From contig JBLHRR010000195.1 of assembly GCA_047626155.1 (NCBI GenBank), positions 1 through 8,307 of the forward strand: a DNA stretch of 8,307 nucleotides. Direction: 5' to 3'. A model generated the notes under the pieces. That model did not search any database. It worked only from the letters and a program-made list of their open reading frames with translations, and was not told the origin of the DNA. The position numbers and the translations under genes were made by a program. Positions 1 to 6,578 of this stretch are shown here, in pieces. This DNA comes from CALGLS01 sp047626155 (lineage in GTDB: Bacteria > Bacteroidota > Bacteroidia > Chitinophagales > Saprospiraceae). How positions within the stretch are numbered: position 1 is the first letter of the stretch; each line of letters opens with the position of its first letter.

Positions 1-423
1 CATACCACAGGCCATTCATCAACCACCCAAAAAGTCAAATCAAAAATAACAAAAATATCTCGAATTACAAGTACGACTATAGAAAAACCACTCGAGCACT
101 ATCTGCATTTTTTTTAAGAGAGAGAGAACGGAAGCAAGGGCTACAAACAAACCCCGTTTTTACCACATCGTCCACTATCACAAAACTTCATGCGCCTAAA
201 CACCCCCTTATTTATCCCCTAATCAAAAGAGCAGACTAGCCAAACCGCTATAATCGACTAGCAAAGCAGAGCCTTTTGAAAACTAAGTGTATTCAATCCA
301 ACTAACTGTTAGGCTATAGTAATCCTATTAAACTGTAAAGTTATTGTGATACGCTAAACGTCACCACTTTCAAATTCCCTCTCTCCCACAAAACAAAATC
401 CTCCCCACCCTGTTTAATTTTTC
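1..423. other. Gene-free leader, G-poor on the + strand
   Basis: No plausible coding frame or RNA gene is visible in this stretch. The + strand is strikingly poor in G and rich in A and C, and the last 60 bases before the start codon at 424 are almost G-free. A short direct repeat, GACTAGC, occurs at 234-240 and 256-262, each copy followed by (C)AAA. No convincing TAnnTTTG -7 box was found for the downstream gene, so its promoter is not assigned. The 3' end of an upstream gene could lie just outside the window. Confidence 0.6.
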
Positions 424-936
424 ATGAAAGTCACCATCGAAGAAAATCGAGTCATCACGCTCACCTACGAACTCCGAGACAGCAACGCCGACGGCGAACT
501 CCTAGAACGCATGGACGCCCGCTACCCTTTCGTTTTTTTATTTGGCAACGGAAAGTTGCTTCAAAGTTTTGAAGAAAATTTGCGGGGACTTGGTAGCGAT
601 GATTCCTTCGAATTTATTTTGACCGCCAACCAAGCTTATGGACGGAGTAATGCGCTCAATGTTTTGAAAATTCCGCAGGAGGATTTCAAACGGGCGAGTG
701 ATATTCCAGCCAATTATATTCAAGTGGGTAGTATGGTGAACCTCACGGATGACGAGGGTCTGAGTCATAATGGAAAAGTCATTGGGATTGAAGCAGCACA
801 GATTGAGGTGGATTTTAATCACGCCATGGTCGATAAGGATTTACATTTTAAAGGAGCCGTATTGGCGATTCGGGAAGCGCGTTTGGAGGAGTTGATTAAG
901 AAGCATTATATTGAGGAGGATGGCGTACGAAGATAG
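424..936 (+). CDS. SlyD-like FKBP-type peptidyl-prolyl cis-trans isomerase
   Basis: This gene encodes a probable cytoplasmic prolyl isomerase and folding helper of the SlyD branch of the FKBP family. Residues 34-56 (YPFVFLFGNGKLLQSFEENL, then RGL) match the FKBP core around its active-site loop. AYGR at 71-74 is the usual family motif before the flap. Residues of about 75-128 fit the inserted chaperone (insert-in-flap) domain. VDFNHAMVDKDLHFKGAVLA at 129-148, followed by IREA, matches the SlyD signature VDxNHxLAGxxLxFxVxVxxIREA. No signal peptide is present. Unlike E. coli SlyD (about 196 aa), it lacks the His/Cys-rich metal-binding tail and ends in a charged helix. The ATG at 424 is the first in frame and begins the family-typical short lead strand. 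No Shine-Dalgarno is seen, as is common in Bacteroidota. Codon choice changes abruptly at about codon 37 (see findings). The family call is firm; the client proteins are unknown. Confidence 0.9.
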   Translation: MKVTIEENRVITLTYELRDSNADGELLERMDARYPFVFLFGNGKLLQSFEENLRGLGSDDSFEFILTANQAYGRSNALNVLKIPQEDFKRASDIPANYIQVGSMVNLTDDEGLSHNGKVIGIEAAQIEVDFNHAMVDKDLHFKGAVLAIREARLEELIKKHYIEEDGVRR

Positions 937-986
937 TTTCTTCCATAATTTGATCTCCTTCTTTTTTCTTTTTATAAAACCCAACT

Positions 987-1517
987 ATGGAACTCAACGA
1001 TTTTTTTGACCAAGCCCAACAGGAATTGTTGCGAGCCAACCAGGACCGCCGCCATCCTTTCCGTACTTTAGTTTTGGCGACGCTTTCCGATTTCCCACAC
1101 GTCCGCACAGTGGTAAAAAGAAAGTCGCTACCCGACCATAGTGTCCTCGTTTACACCGATAGCCGCACGACCAAAATTGCGGACTTGCGCAACAATAAAA
1201 ATTGTAGCTTGATTTTTTACCATCCTAAAAAGAAGTTGCAGGTGACTCTTTATTGCGCAGCAGAAATCATCGAATCGGGTGAACGCTTTGAAAAACACCA
1301 AGCCATCGCCCTCATTCATCCGAATGATTACGCAACGACTGCCGCTCCAAAATCGGAACTCGATGCGCCTGAATATTTATATGCCGACGAAACTCATTTT
1401 ACTCTATTGCAGTTTCGACCGCAGCGCATTGAAATTTTGCAACTGGGGAAACCGCAACATTTACGAGCTGTTTTTTATGGCGATAAAAATTGGGAAGGAC
1501 ACTGGGTGGTGCCTTGA
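987..1517 (+). CDS. Pyridoxamine 5'-phosphate oxidase-like FMN-binding protein
   Basis: This is a 176-residue protein of the PNPOx-like split-barrel flavin-binding fold, closest in layout to the Alr4036/Pyridox_oxase_2 group rather than to classical PdxH. Residues 22-45 (RHPFRTLVLATLS through RTVVKR) fit the first barrel strands and an FMN-contact arginine. VYTDSRTTKIADLRNNKNCS at 55-74 is the expected phosphate-binding segment with Ser/Lys, followed by LIFYHPKKKLQVTL. The C-terminal pattern LQLGKPQHLRAVFY then NWEGHWVVP is typical of the group. The dedicated C-terminal PdxH dimerisation domain is not recognisable, so pyridoxal phosphate synthesis should not be assumed; an uncharacterised FMN-dependent oxidoreductase is safer. 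There is no signal peptide. The gene lies 50 bp after the FKBP gene on the same strand, in a CT-rich spacer, so co-transcription is possible. It converges on the DUF2237 gene. Confidence 0.85.
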   Translation: MELNDFFDQAQQELLRANQDRRHPFRTLVLATLSDFPHVRTVVKRKSLPDHSVLVYTDSRTTKIADLRNNKNCSLIFYHPKKKLQVTLYCAAEIIESGERFEKHQAIALIHPNDYATTAAPKSELDAPEYLYADETHFTLLQFRPQRIEILQLGKPQHLRAVFYGDKNWEGHWVVP

Positions 1518-1640
1518 TGTATTAAGAGTTAAAATTTGTCGCTTTTACCTTGCGGCATAAGTTTATTGGAACCACACTATATAATTGTGGCTAGGAACGC
1601 ATCACACTATCGAGTCTCCAAGCGAGATAACAAAAACGAA
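1518..1640. other. Convergent intergenic spacer
   Basis: This 123-bp spacer separates the convergent ends of the flavin-binding gene and the DUF2237 gene. It contains a short weak inverted repeat, CCACA at 1572-1576 and TGTGG at 1586-1590, with no following T-run in either direction. No convincing terminator is assigned. Confidence 0.4.
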
Positions 1641-2117
1641 CTACTCCTGCTCCACATACTCATGCCTTTTCAAATCTTCCAAACTCACCACCTCTAAAGC
1701 CTTCTCATGTGTACCCGCCGAAACAATGGGCGGAGCCAATCCGGCCTCCATTGCTTCTTTCCAACGGGACAGGCAAAGACACCATTTGTCCCCCGCTTTC
1801 AATCCCGGAAATCCGTAATTGGGTGCGGGCGTTTTCAAATTATTCCCACAGCTTGCCGAATAGTTTAGGAACTCATCCGTCATGATGGCGCAGACCACGT
1901 GTACACCTCGGTCATTCATATCGGTATTGCAGTAACCGTCTCTGAACCATCCCGTAGCAGGTTCAAAACAACAAGCTTGTAAAGCTTCGCCAAGTATATT
2001 CCTGGATTCTTTAGTAACAATTTTCATGGTGTCGTTATTTTTTTGATTGGAAGGAAAAAAGGAATAAAAGAACAGCAGGATCGTGATGCTCAAAATTATT
2101 ACGATTACTTTTTTCAT
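1641..2117 (-). CDS. DUF2237 family protein with N-terminal membrane anchor
   Basis: The body of this 158-residue protein is a DUF2237 (COG3651) domain of unknown function. It runs from SRNILGEALQACC (about 38-50) through TGWFRDGYCNT, GVHVVCAIMTDEFLNYS, and FPGLKAGDKWCLCLSRWKEA to APPIVSAGTHEKALEVVSLE and DLKRH. The conserved cysteines are visible at about 49, 50, 63, 76, 90, 113 and 115. I chose the ATG at 2117 because it opens a clear membrane segment, MKKVIVIILSITILLFFYSF, preceded by lysines. Family members are normally short cytosolic proteins, which here would correspond to a start at 2027 (MKIVTKESRN, 128 aa). The frame also stays open upstream to 2174, but that extension looks non-coding. 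If 2117 is right, the cysteine-rich domain would be held outside the cytoplasm. No clear ribosome site decides between the two starts. The domain call is firm; the start is less so. Confidence 0.85.
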   Translation of the reverse strand: MKKVIVIILSITILLFFYSFFPSNQKNNDTMKIVTKESRNILGEALQACCFEPATGWFRDGYCNTDMNDRGVHVVCAIMTDEFLNYSASCGNNLKTPAPNYGFPGLKAGDKWCLCLSRWKEAMEAGLAPPIVSAGTHEKALEVVSLEDLKRHEYVEQE

Positions 2118-2218
2118 GATTTGTTTTTTAGGGAAACACCAAAAAGGGAGGGATGGTTTATCTTTTAATCGCAATTATACACGTCTGCAATCATTTGATT
2201 CCTAATTTAAAAATAGAA

Positions 2219-2243
2219 CACGCGACCCTACAAGAGTCGCGTG
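2219..2243 (-). terminator. Rho-independent terminator after the 3839-2308 operon
   Basis: A perfect 8-bp GC-rich stem is formed by CACGCGAC (2219-2226) and GTCGCGTG (2236-2243) with a 9-base loop. Read on the minus strand it lies about 65 bp after the stop codon at 2308 and is followed by TTCTATTTTTAAATT. This is the expected geometry for an intrinsic terminator of the upstream two-gene unit. It also separates that unit from the DUF2237 gene. Confidence 0.8.
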
Positions 2244-2307
2244 AGCATATTGTTATTTATTTTCGTTGCAAGGCAGACACTAGCTGCAAAAAGCGGTACT
2301 TATCATT

Positions 2308-3342
2308 TTAAAAAGTCCTTACTGCCCGCACATGCAAGAAATGCGTCGTCTTATCAACTTCTAGTTGACCTCCCACTATGAAATCTTCGCAATAAGCTTT
2401 ATCAGTACTAAATTCCACACCAATCCAGTAACCGAAGTTATCGAAATCACCTAGTCCCTGCGCTTTCAGGTTTTCATACATTTTAGTAGACTCCCATCTG
2501 CTAGGTAAGCGCCAATCAAAATATTTCAACCCTTCGGCATCGTGGTTTGACGGATCGTTTAAAAGGTCGTGCACATCGTACCAGGTTTCATAATCATGTT
2601 GGTCAACATTTGCAGCAACCAAACCATGTGTTCCCTCTGGATTAACATAAAATACGATTCCTCCATGTGCCAGATCACCAATGGCATAAGTAGAAGCTCC
2701 TTCTTCGTTATCTATCCAGCTATAATTTCCGGCACCGTCCGTAGCCAATACTTGTCCATTGGAGCCACCTACTGGTAATTCAATTTCGTTGTTTGGATTT
2801 GAATCTGCGTCATTTACGTCATCAGGTAAGCTAATGGTGTTTCCATTAGAAAGCGTCAATTCATGATCTGTGATAGAGAGCTCCTGAAGTTCATTTGCAG
2901 GATCTCCATCCGTATCTCCAGCAACACTTTCAGCTGTCTTTGCATGAATAGCATAAGGCACACTCATCAATTGAGAAGTTCCCATCAATTGGAAATCAGT
3001 TCCTCCACTCGCATCCATTTCTATTTGTAAAAAAAAGCTACTTCCTCCCCAGTCTATGGTAGAGAAATCTCCAATGATTCCAGCTCCATTTCCTATTTCC
3101 AAATTAACCAATCCAAAACTGTTTGTAAGCGCATTATGCGTTTCGGTATACACACTGTTTCCAGAAATATTTCCTTCCAATATACTAATCTGAAAATTAA
3201 CAGGTTGGTTATCCATTATCTGGCCTCCGATATTTCTGGCCACTGCCTGATACTTGAAAGCCTCAGGGGCAGACTGTGCCATAGCCACAATAGTCATAAG
3301 GAAGAATGAGCAGGTAAAAAGGAATATTTGTTTCTTGTTCAT
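2308..3342 (-). CDS. Secreted modular protein with DUF1566-like C-terminal domain
   Basis: This 344-residue protein is of a type common in Bacteroidota genomes. A signal peptide covers residues 1-22 (hydrophobic core, cleavage after AMA before Q23). The N-terminal module starts with APEAFKYQAVARN (about 25-37), the recurring 'F(K/N)YQAVxR' domain, and runs to SVPYAIHAKTAESV at about 127-140. A low-complexity acidic linker follows (about 142-190, DGDPANELQELSITDHELTL type), with GGSNGQVLATDGAGNYSW at about 192-209. The C-terminal domain (about 220-344) begins GDLAHGGIVFYVNPEGTHGL and contains DWRLPSRWE and YWIGVEF, ending HVRAVRTF. This resembles the DUF1566/Lcl-type sugar- or surface-binding fold. 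It lacks a T9SS sorting tail of its own, whereas the protein encoded just upstream has one. It lies 2 bp after that gene. Function is unknown; a surface or adhesin-like role is an inference. Confidence 0.82.
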   Translation of the reverse strand: MNKKQIFLFTCSFFLMTIVAMAQSAPEAFKYQAVARNIGGQIMDNQPVNFQISILEGNISGNSVYTETHNALTNSFGLVNLEIGNGAGIIGDFSTIDWGGSSFFLQIEMDASGGTDFQLMGTSQLMSVPYAIHAKTAESVAGDTDGDPANELQELSITDHELTLSNGNTISLPDDVNDADSNPNNEIELPVGGSNGQVLATDGAGNYSWIDNEEGASTYAIGDLAHGGIVFYVNPEGTHGLVAANVDQHDYETWYDVHDLLNDPSNHDAEGLKYFDWRLPSRWESTKMYENLKAQGLGDFDNFGYWIGVEFSTDKAYCEDFIVGGQLEVDKTTHFLHVRAVRTF

Positions 3343-3344
3343 GA

Positions 3345-3839
3345 TTATTTGTTTTTAAGTATTTTATAGTTTTTGATCATTTTATTTTGCTCATCACTTA
3401 TATGAAGGAAGTAAATACTTGAAGGAAAAGCGGTTAGATCAAGAATCGTTTTCGTTAAGCCGTCTTGATGAATTATTTTTTCTGCCAACAACTGCGTCCC
3501 CTTTTGGTCATATAAAATGATGCTCAAGGTTTCCCTTACATCTTGACATTCAATAGTCAATTCATTGGCAACCGGATTGGGATAAGCCCTAACAGCTATA
3601 CCTTCTATTGGTGCTTCTATTGAGGTTATCAGCAGGTTAGACTGATGAAATCCCTGACTGAGTATAATTGCTCCATCATCGTAATGATCTACCATCAGTT
3701 CCCCAGTGGTCCAACTCAATTGAACATCACCTCCTGTGAAGTGATCTCCTCCCGAAGCCACAACTTCTGGTGATAAGGATTGACCATACCCTAAGCTGAG
3801 ATACATCAGCGCCAGAAAAAATGCACTTGTTTTTTTCAT
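3345..3839 (-). CDS. Short T9SS type A sorting-domain protein
   Basis: This 164-residue protein has a signal peptide (1-19, cleavage after GYG before Q20). A small N-terminal module follows, with the recurring Bacteroidota pattern SWTTGELMV (42-50) and ILSQGFHQ (59-66). The rest is a type IX secretion sorting domain that begins at AYPNPVANELTIE (85-97) and ends in IYFLHISDEQNKMIKNYKIL (142-161). It is therefore nearly all sorting signal with very little cargo. Family knowledge predicts Sec export, then outer-membrane passage by T9SS and attachment to the surface or release. It is the first gene of a minus-strand unit; the next gene starts 2 bp after its stop codon, which strongly suggests co-transcription. 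The start at 3839 gives a textbook signal peptide. The biochemical role is unknown. Confidence 0.85.
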   Translation of the reverse strand: MKKTSAFFLALMYLSLGYGQSLSPEVVASGGDHFTGGDVQLSWTTGELMVDHYDDGAIILSQGFHQSNLLITSIEAPIEGIAVRAYPNPVANELTIECQDVRETLSIILYDQKGTQLLAEKIIHQDGLTKTILDLTAFPSSIYFLHISDEQNKMIKNYKILKNK

Positions 3840-3864
3840 AATCGTTAAATTTTAAGCGTAGGAA

Positions 3865-3892
3865 CAAAGCTATTTTGCTATTCCAATCCAAA
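3865..3892 (-). promoter_or_regulatory. Candidate Bacteroidota promoter for the stub-protein operon
   Basis: On the minus strand, TAGCTTTG (3865-3872) matches the Bacteroidota -7 consensus TAnnTTTG, and TTTG (3889-3892) could serve as the -33 element. The 16-bp spacing is slightly short of the range usually reported. Transcription would start a few bases closer to the gene, leaving a short leader before 3839. A second -7 match, TATCTTTG at 3889-3896, overlaps the proposed -33 element and has no clear -33 partner of its own. Confidence 0.45.
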
Positions 3893-3998
3893 GATAAATT
3901 GTAGGCCTTGTGTGTTTTAGTACCAGATCGGTTAAAGGGAAAGTATGTGCTAAGTTAATGATTCTATGGTTGGTATTTAAATTATTTTTGTCATTATG

Positions 3999-4029
3999 CC
4001 TGTTTATAAACAGACTTTTTATAAACAGG
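3999..4029. repeat. 12-bp perfect inverted repeat with nested 14-bp palindrome
   Basis: CCTGTTTATAAA (3999-4010) and TTTATAAACAGG (4018-4029) form a perfect 12-bp inverted repeat around a 7-base spacer. The left arm together with the spacer also contains the 14-bp palindrome CTGTTTATAAACAG (4000-4013). As a result, TTTATAAACAG occurs twice in direct orientation (4003-4013 and 4018-4028). It sits about 160 bp upstream of the stub-protein operon. Neither side has a T-run, so it does not look like a terminator. A protein-binding operator is the leading guess, but no regulator is encoded here. Confidence 0.75.
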
Positions 4030-4200
4030 AGAGGACTAAGCTTATATATGGTTATTCCACTACCCTACTACTTTTTCTCTGGGCCACGAGTGGTGAAGAA
4101 ACAGGTACGTAATTAGAATGTTAGAATAAAGTTTACACTAAATATTAGAGTTTATGCTGAAATGTTTTGCATAGGAATCAAATAGATGTTTTTTTTCAGA

Positions 4201-4223
4201 ACGAAGCTCTTTTTTGAGTTCGT
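4201..4223. repeat. Bulged hairpin at the 3' end of a beta-helix gene
   Basis: ACGAA-G-CTC (4201-4209) pairs with GAGTTCGT (4216-4223) except for one bulged G, around a loop of six T. It lies 4 bp beyond the stop codon of the minus-strand gene ending at 4228. On the minus strand the hairpin is followed by an A-run rather than a T-run, so it is not a classical terminator in that direction. On the plus strand it is followed by CCTTATTTCTTT, which would suit blocking antisense transcription. Confidence 0.4.
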
Positions 4224-4227
4224 AGCC

Positions 4228-6057
4228 TTATTTCTTTATTACTTTAATTATCTGGTTCATATTCTCTCCAAATACAATTAAGTAATTTCCGGAAGAAAAA
4301 CCACCTAATTCTAATGCCATTTGCTCAGAAACTATTTTTCCTTTTAGAACACGTTGACCGTTATAGTTACATACAGTGTATGTTGTACCAACCATAGAAA
4401 TATCTGATTTAAATATGATTTGACCATTCGTTGGATTAGGGAAGCAGTTTATAATATTCCTATTAAGACCTGTTTGATTATCAGATATGGACAAAATAAA
4501 ATTTTCATATGCTCCCATATCGGCAACGCCATTTCGTGGTGCTCCAGTATAATCAATGGGTGAGCTTAATGTAGGGTGTCCAGCTTCAATAACAAGTGAT
4601 GAGGATAATGGTATGAGATTATAATTGGGTAATCCTGGAGAAGTGAATTGGGGATTGCCTTCGAAGGAATTCTGATCAAATCCCCGTAATAAAGACCAAG
4701 AATTAAGGCCTTGTCCTGCCCCCCAATTTGCATTGTTTACAAGTTCCATCATGTTGTAATTCACAGTCGCATAGTCTATGTCAACAAGATTCAATGAAAA
4801 ACCATTGCCATTATCTACGGATATAATATTGCTAATAATTTCATGTCCATTTCCTTCTTCACCTACTAAAACACCTATAGTGGATGTATTAGCATTCCGC
4901 AAATAAACAGAATTGTTTCGTACAATCACGTTTGTCATTTCCATATCATTATCACCTCTTATACGGTCAGGGGCAGCAATAGCAATTATGCTGGCTGCAG
5001 CCTCATTAATAATCACATTATTTTCGATGATAGCCCCTGGGGCGGAGGCTACACCTATGCATTTATTAAACATATTTACTAGCAAATTCCCTCTGATAAT
5101 AAGGTTTGTAAAACCCTCTGCAGAAGCATAACCTGGATCCACTGCAATTCCCCAAGCATTCCCAGTGACCATTCCAAGATCTTCGTGCACATAATTTCCT
5201 TCGATGAGCAGGTCGTCAAGCATACCATGAACTACTAGTGAAACACCATCTGCCTTACCATCAATGACAGCCGATTGGTAAAGTTCATTGTTTCGAATAA
5301 TAACATGATCGCCATTGCTTACATAAATGTTATGATTAAAGATAGCTTGAGCAAATCCGTTGTTTTGAAATAGGCAGTCCTCTATTAGCAAATAGTCAGC
5401 TCCTCCAAGAAAACCCTGACCAGAGCAATTTGTTATAGTTGAATTCAACAATTTCATATGTTGGTTTTGATCATCAGCTCCTGAGTTAGTTGTATTTGCT
5501 CCAGCGCAATGAACCCCAATCTCAAAACCCGAAATGCCAAGATTTTCCATTTGAATGTAGTCTACGTCATTATAAGCAAAGACGCCCCACTGTCCAATAT
5601 CAGCACCTCTTAGATTCAAATTCCGAACAATATAGCCCTCATCATGATCTGCATTTCCCCCATCTACAAAATTAAAAGCGTTGGTATCAACTCTAGACTC
5701 TGTTAAAATAGGTTTAGCTGTCCCACCCCAACTTGGGATGTAACTATCAAACACGATTGGACTTGACGCGGTCGCATTGAAGTTAGATATATTGCCTATG
5801 GAAGCATCAGTCCAAGCACCACCTTTTGAGAATAATATTTGGTCACCTGCTTGCAACGAATTTATCACTGAATTAACCTTTATAGTGCTTCGCCAAGGAG
5901 AATTGAGGCTAGTTCCACTATTTGCGTCATCCCCAACAACACAATTTGGGTCCGCCCCTAAAGCACAATCACATATATAATAATTGGTTGCATTTATTAT
6001 GTTTGTATAAAACAAAGCAATCAAAGTAAAAATGAAAATTAATTTAAAGTATTTCAT
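4228..6057 (-). CDS. Secreted right-handed beta-helix protein with T9SS sorting domain
   Basis: From the chosen start this is a 609-residue secreted protein. The frame also has an ATG at 6120, but the 21 lysine- and serine-rich residues it would add precede a complete signal peptide, MKYFKLIFIFTLIALFYTNI ending in INA. The ATG at 6057 is therefore preferred. The mature N-terminus has a cysteine cluster, YYICDCALGADPNC. Next comes GDDANSGTSLNSPW, the typical opening of parallel beta-helix proteins in this phylum. The long central part carries repeated short strands of the N-x-I/V-x-x-N-x-x type (VIIRNNELYQS, LLIEGNYVHED, LIIRGNLLVNM, VIVRNNSVYLR). The helix closes at NGVADMGAYENF. The last 72 residues, starting at CFPNPTNGQIIF and ending NQIIKVIKK, are a T9SS type A sorting domain. 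The fold is shared by pectate lyases, other polysaccharide lyases and adhesins; no catalytic set is recognisable, so the substrate is unknown. No promoter was found upstream, where a transposon scar lies. Confidence 0.85.
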   Translation of the reverse strand: MKYFKLIFIFTLIALFYTNIINATNYYICDCALGADPNCVVGDDANSGTSLNSPWRSTIKVNSVINSLQAGDQILFSKGGAWTDASIGNISNFNATASSPIVFDSYIPSWGGTAKPILTESRVDTNAFNFVDGGNADHDEGYIVRNLNLRGADIGQWGVFAYNDVDYIQMENLGISGFEIGVHCAGANTTNSGADDQNQHMKLLNSTITNCSGQGFLGGADYLLIEDCLFQNNGFAQAIFNHNIYVSNGDHVIIRNNELYQSAVIDGKADGVSLVVHGMLDDLLIEGNYVHEDLGMVTGNAWGIAVDPGYASAEGFTNLIIRGNLLVNMFNKCIGVASAPGAIIENNVIINEAAASIIAIAAPDRIRGDNDMEMTNVIVRNNSVYLRNANTSTIGVLVGEEGNGHEIISNIISVDNGNGFSLNLVDIDYATVNYNMMELVNNANWGAGQGLNSWSLLRGFDQNSFEGNPQFTSPGLPNYNLIPLSSSLVIEAGHPTLSSPIDYTGAPRNGVADMGAYENFILSISDNQTGLNRNIINCFPNPTNGQIIFKSDISMVGTTYTVCNYNGQRVLKGKIVSEQMALELGGFSSGNYLIVFGENMNQIIKVIKK

Positions 6058-6149
6058 TTGTGTGCCTTTTTTGTTCCTAGATAAAGGAGATTTTTGACTA
6101 GATAAGTTTTTCTTCTTCATGATTTTGTCTATTTTTTTGTGAACTTATT

Positions 6150-6527
6150 TCAAGGCAGATACATAGAGTGCTTGCCCATAACAATATATCCACAACTCTT
6201 ATTTACATATAAATCGCCTATGTCCTCACCAATATACAACTTTCCAGATTCTGTCCCCAAGTATGGAGCATGCTTATCATTCCAGGTTTGATGCCGAACT
6301 CTTCTTTGCAAAATAATCTCCATTGACCGTTTCCAGGCTAATCCTTTTTTAGAACGGGCAACCAAGTAAAGTCGATGCGCTTGTGATTTGTAAAAATTCG
6401 GTTGATTTTTATTTACTATACACCATTTATAAAAATTCGTAGTCGCGCTAACATAAGCACTACATATGGCTTTGGAGTAGTTGGCAAGTACTAAATAATT
6501 TTCTAATTCTTTGATTGTCTTGTGCAT
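6150..6527 (-). pseudogene. Truncated tyrosine recombinase fused out of frame to IS91-type transposase scrap
   Basis: This 125-codon frame is a composite. Residues 1-65 (MHKTIKELENYLVLANYSKA, then FYKWC, then AHRLYLVARSKKGLAW) resemble the N-terminal SAM-like core-binding domain of Bacteroidota site-specific tyrosine recombinases. The catalytic domain with its R-H-R-Y residues is missing. After W65 the annotated frame stops making sense. The +1 frame from about 6331 to 6245 instead reads LFCKEEFGIKPGMISMLHTW then GQNL, a good match to the segment just before the HUH motif of IS91-family transposases. That frame ends at a stop at 6218-6220. The join near 6331 therefore appears to be a deletion or frameshift between two genes of one element. 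The product is almost certainly non-functional. The frame ends 29 bp from the alternative ATG at 6120. Confidence 0.72.
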
Positions 6528-6578
6528 GAGACTATAGTTTTGATTATATGTAACAACTTCGTTACATATTCAAAACTA
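6218..6578 (-). mobile_element. Degenerate IS91-like element remnant with hairpin terminus
   Basis: The remnant joins a recombinase N-terminus (6333-6527), an IS91-type transposase fragment (about 6245-6331 in the other frame, with HTWGQNL at 6245-6265) and a long hairpin at 6535-6578. IS91-family elements move by an HUH (Y1/Y2) rolling-circle mechanism and have structured ends; some carry an additional small recombinase-like frame next to tnpA. The HPHxH metal site that should follow HTWGQNL is absent, replaced by unrelated sequence. The outer limits are uncertain; the right edge is set at the hairpin and the left edge at the stop of the transposase frame. Confidence 0.5.
6535..6578. repeat. 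Long near-perfect hairpin upstream of the recombinase fragment
   Basis: The left arm TAGTTTTGA (6535-6543) plus ATATGTAAC (6546-6554) pairs with GTTACATAT (6561-6569) plus TCAAAACTA (6570-6578). All 18 pairs match, with only TT (6544-6545) bulged on the left arm and a 6-base loop AACTTC. It begins 7 bp upstream of the recombinase fragment's ATG. It is A+T-rich and followed by no T-run. An element end folded as single-stranded DNA, or a recombinase binding site, is more likely than a terminator. Confidence 0.75.

Larger units (their letters stand above)
3840..4227. other. 388-bp intergenic region upstream of the stub-protein operon
   Basis: This spacer lies between the 3' end of the beta-helix gene (4228) and the start of the stub-protein operon (3839), both on the minus strand. 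It holds the candidate promoter at 3865-3892, the inverted repeat at 3999-4029, and a bulged hairpin at 4201-4223. A 68-codon plus-strand open frame (3910-4116) crosses it but shows no recognisable domain and is judged spurious. Confidence 0.6.

Noticed and set aside
1572..1590. CCACA...TGTGG inverted repeat as a terminator between convergent genes
   Set aside because: The stem is only 5 bp and is not followed by a T-run on either strand.
1585..1818. 77-codon plus-strand frame overlapping the DUF2237 gene
   Set aside because: It is the antisense shadow of a clearly conserved DUF2237 domain on the minus strand.
2268..2283. CAAGGCAGA shared with 6151-6159, as a possible element end
   Set aside because: The shared word is only 9-10 bases, and nothing else at 2268 resembles the transposon scar.
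3910..4116. 68-codon plus-strand open frame with a hydrophobic stretch
   Set aside because: It covers the promoter-side spacer and the inverted repeat, and shows no domain, ribosome site or coding-like composition.
6058..6120. Upstream ATG at 6120 as the start of the larger beta-helix protein
   Set aside because: The 21 residues it adds are lysine- and serine-rich and would bury a complete signal peptide that begins at 6057.
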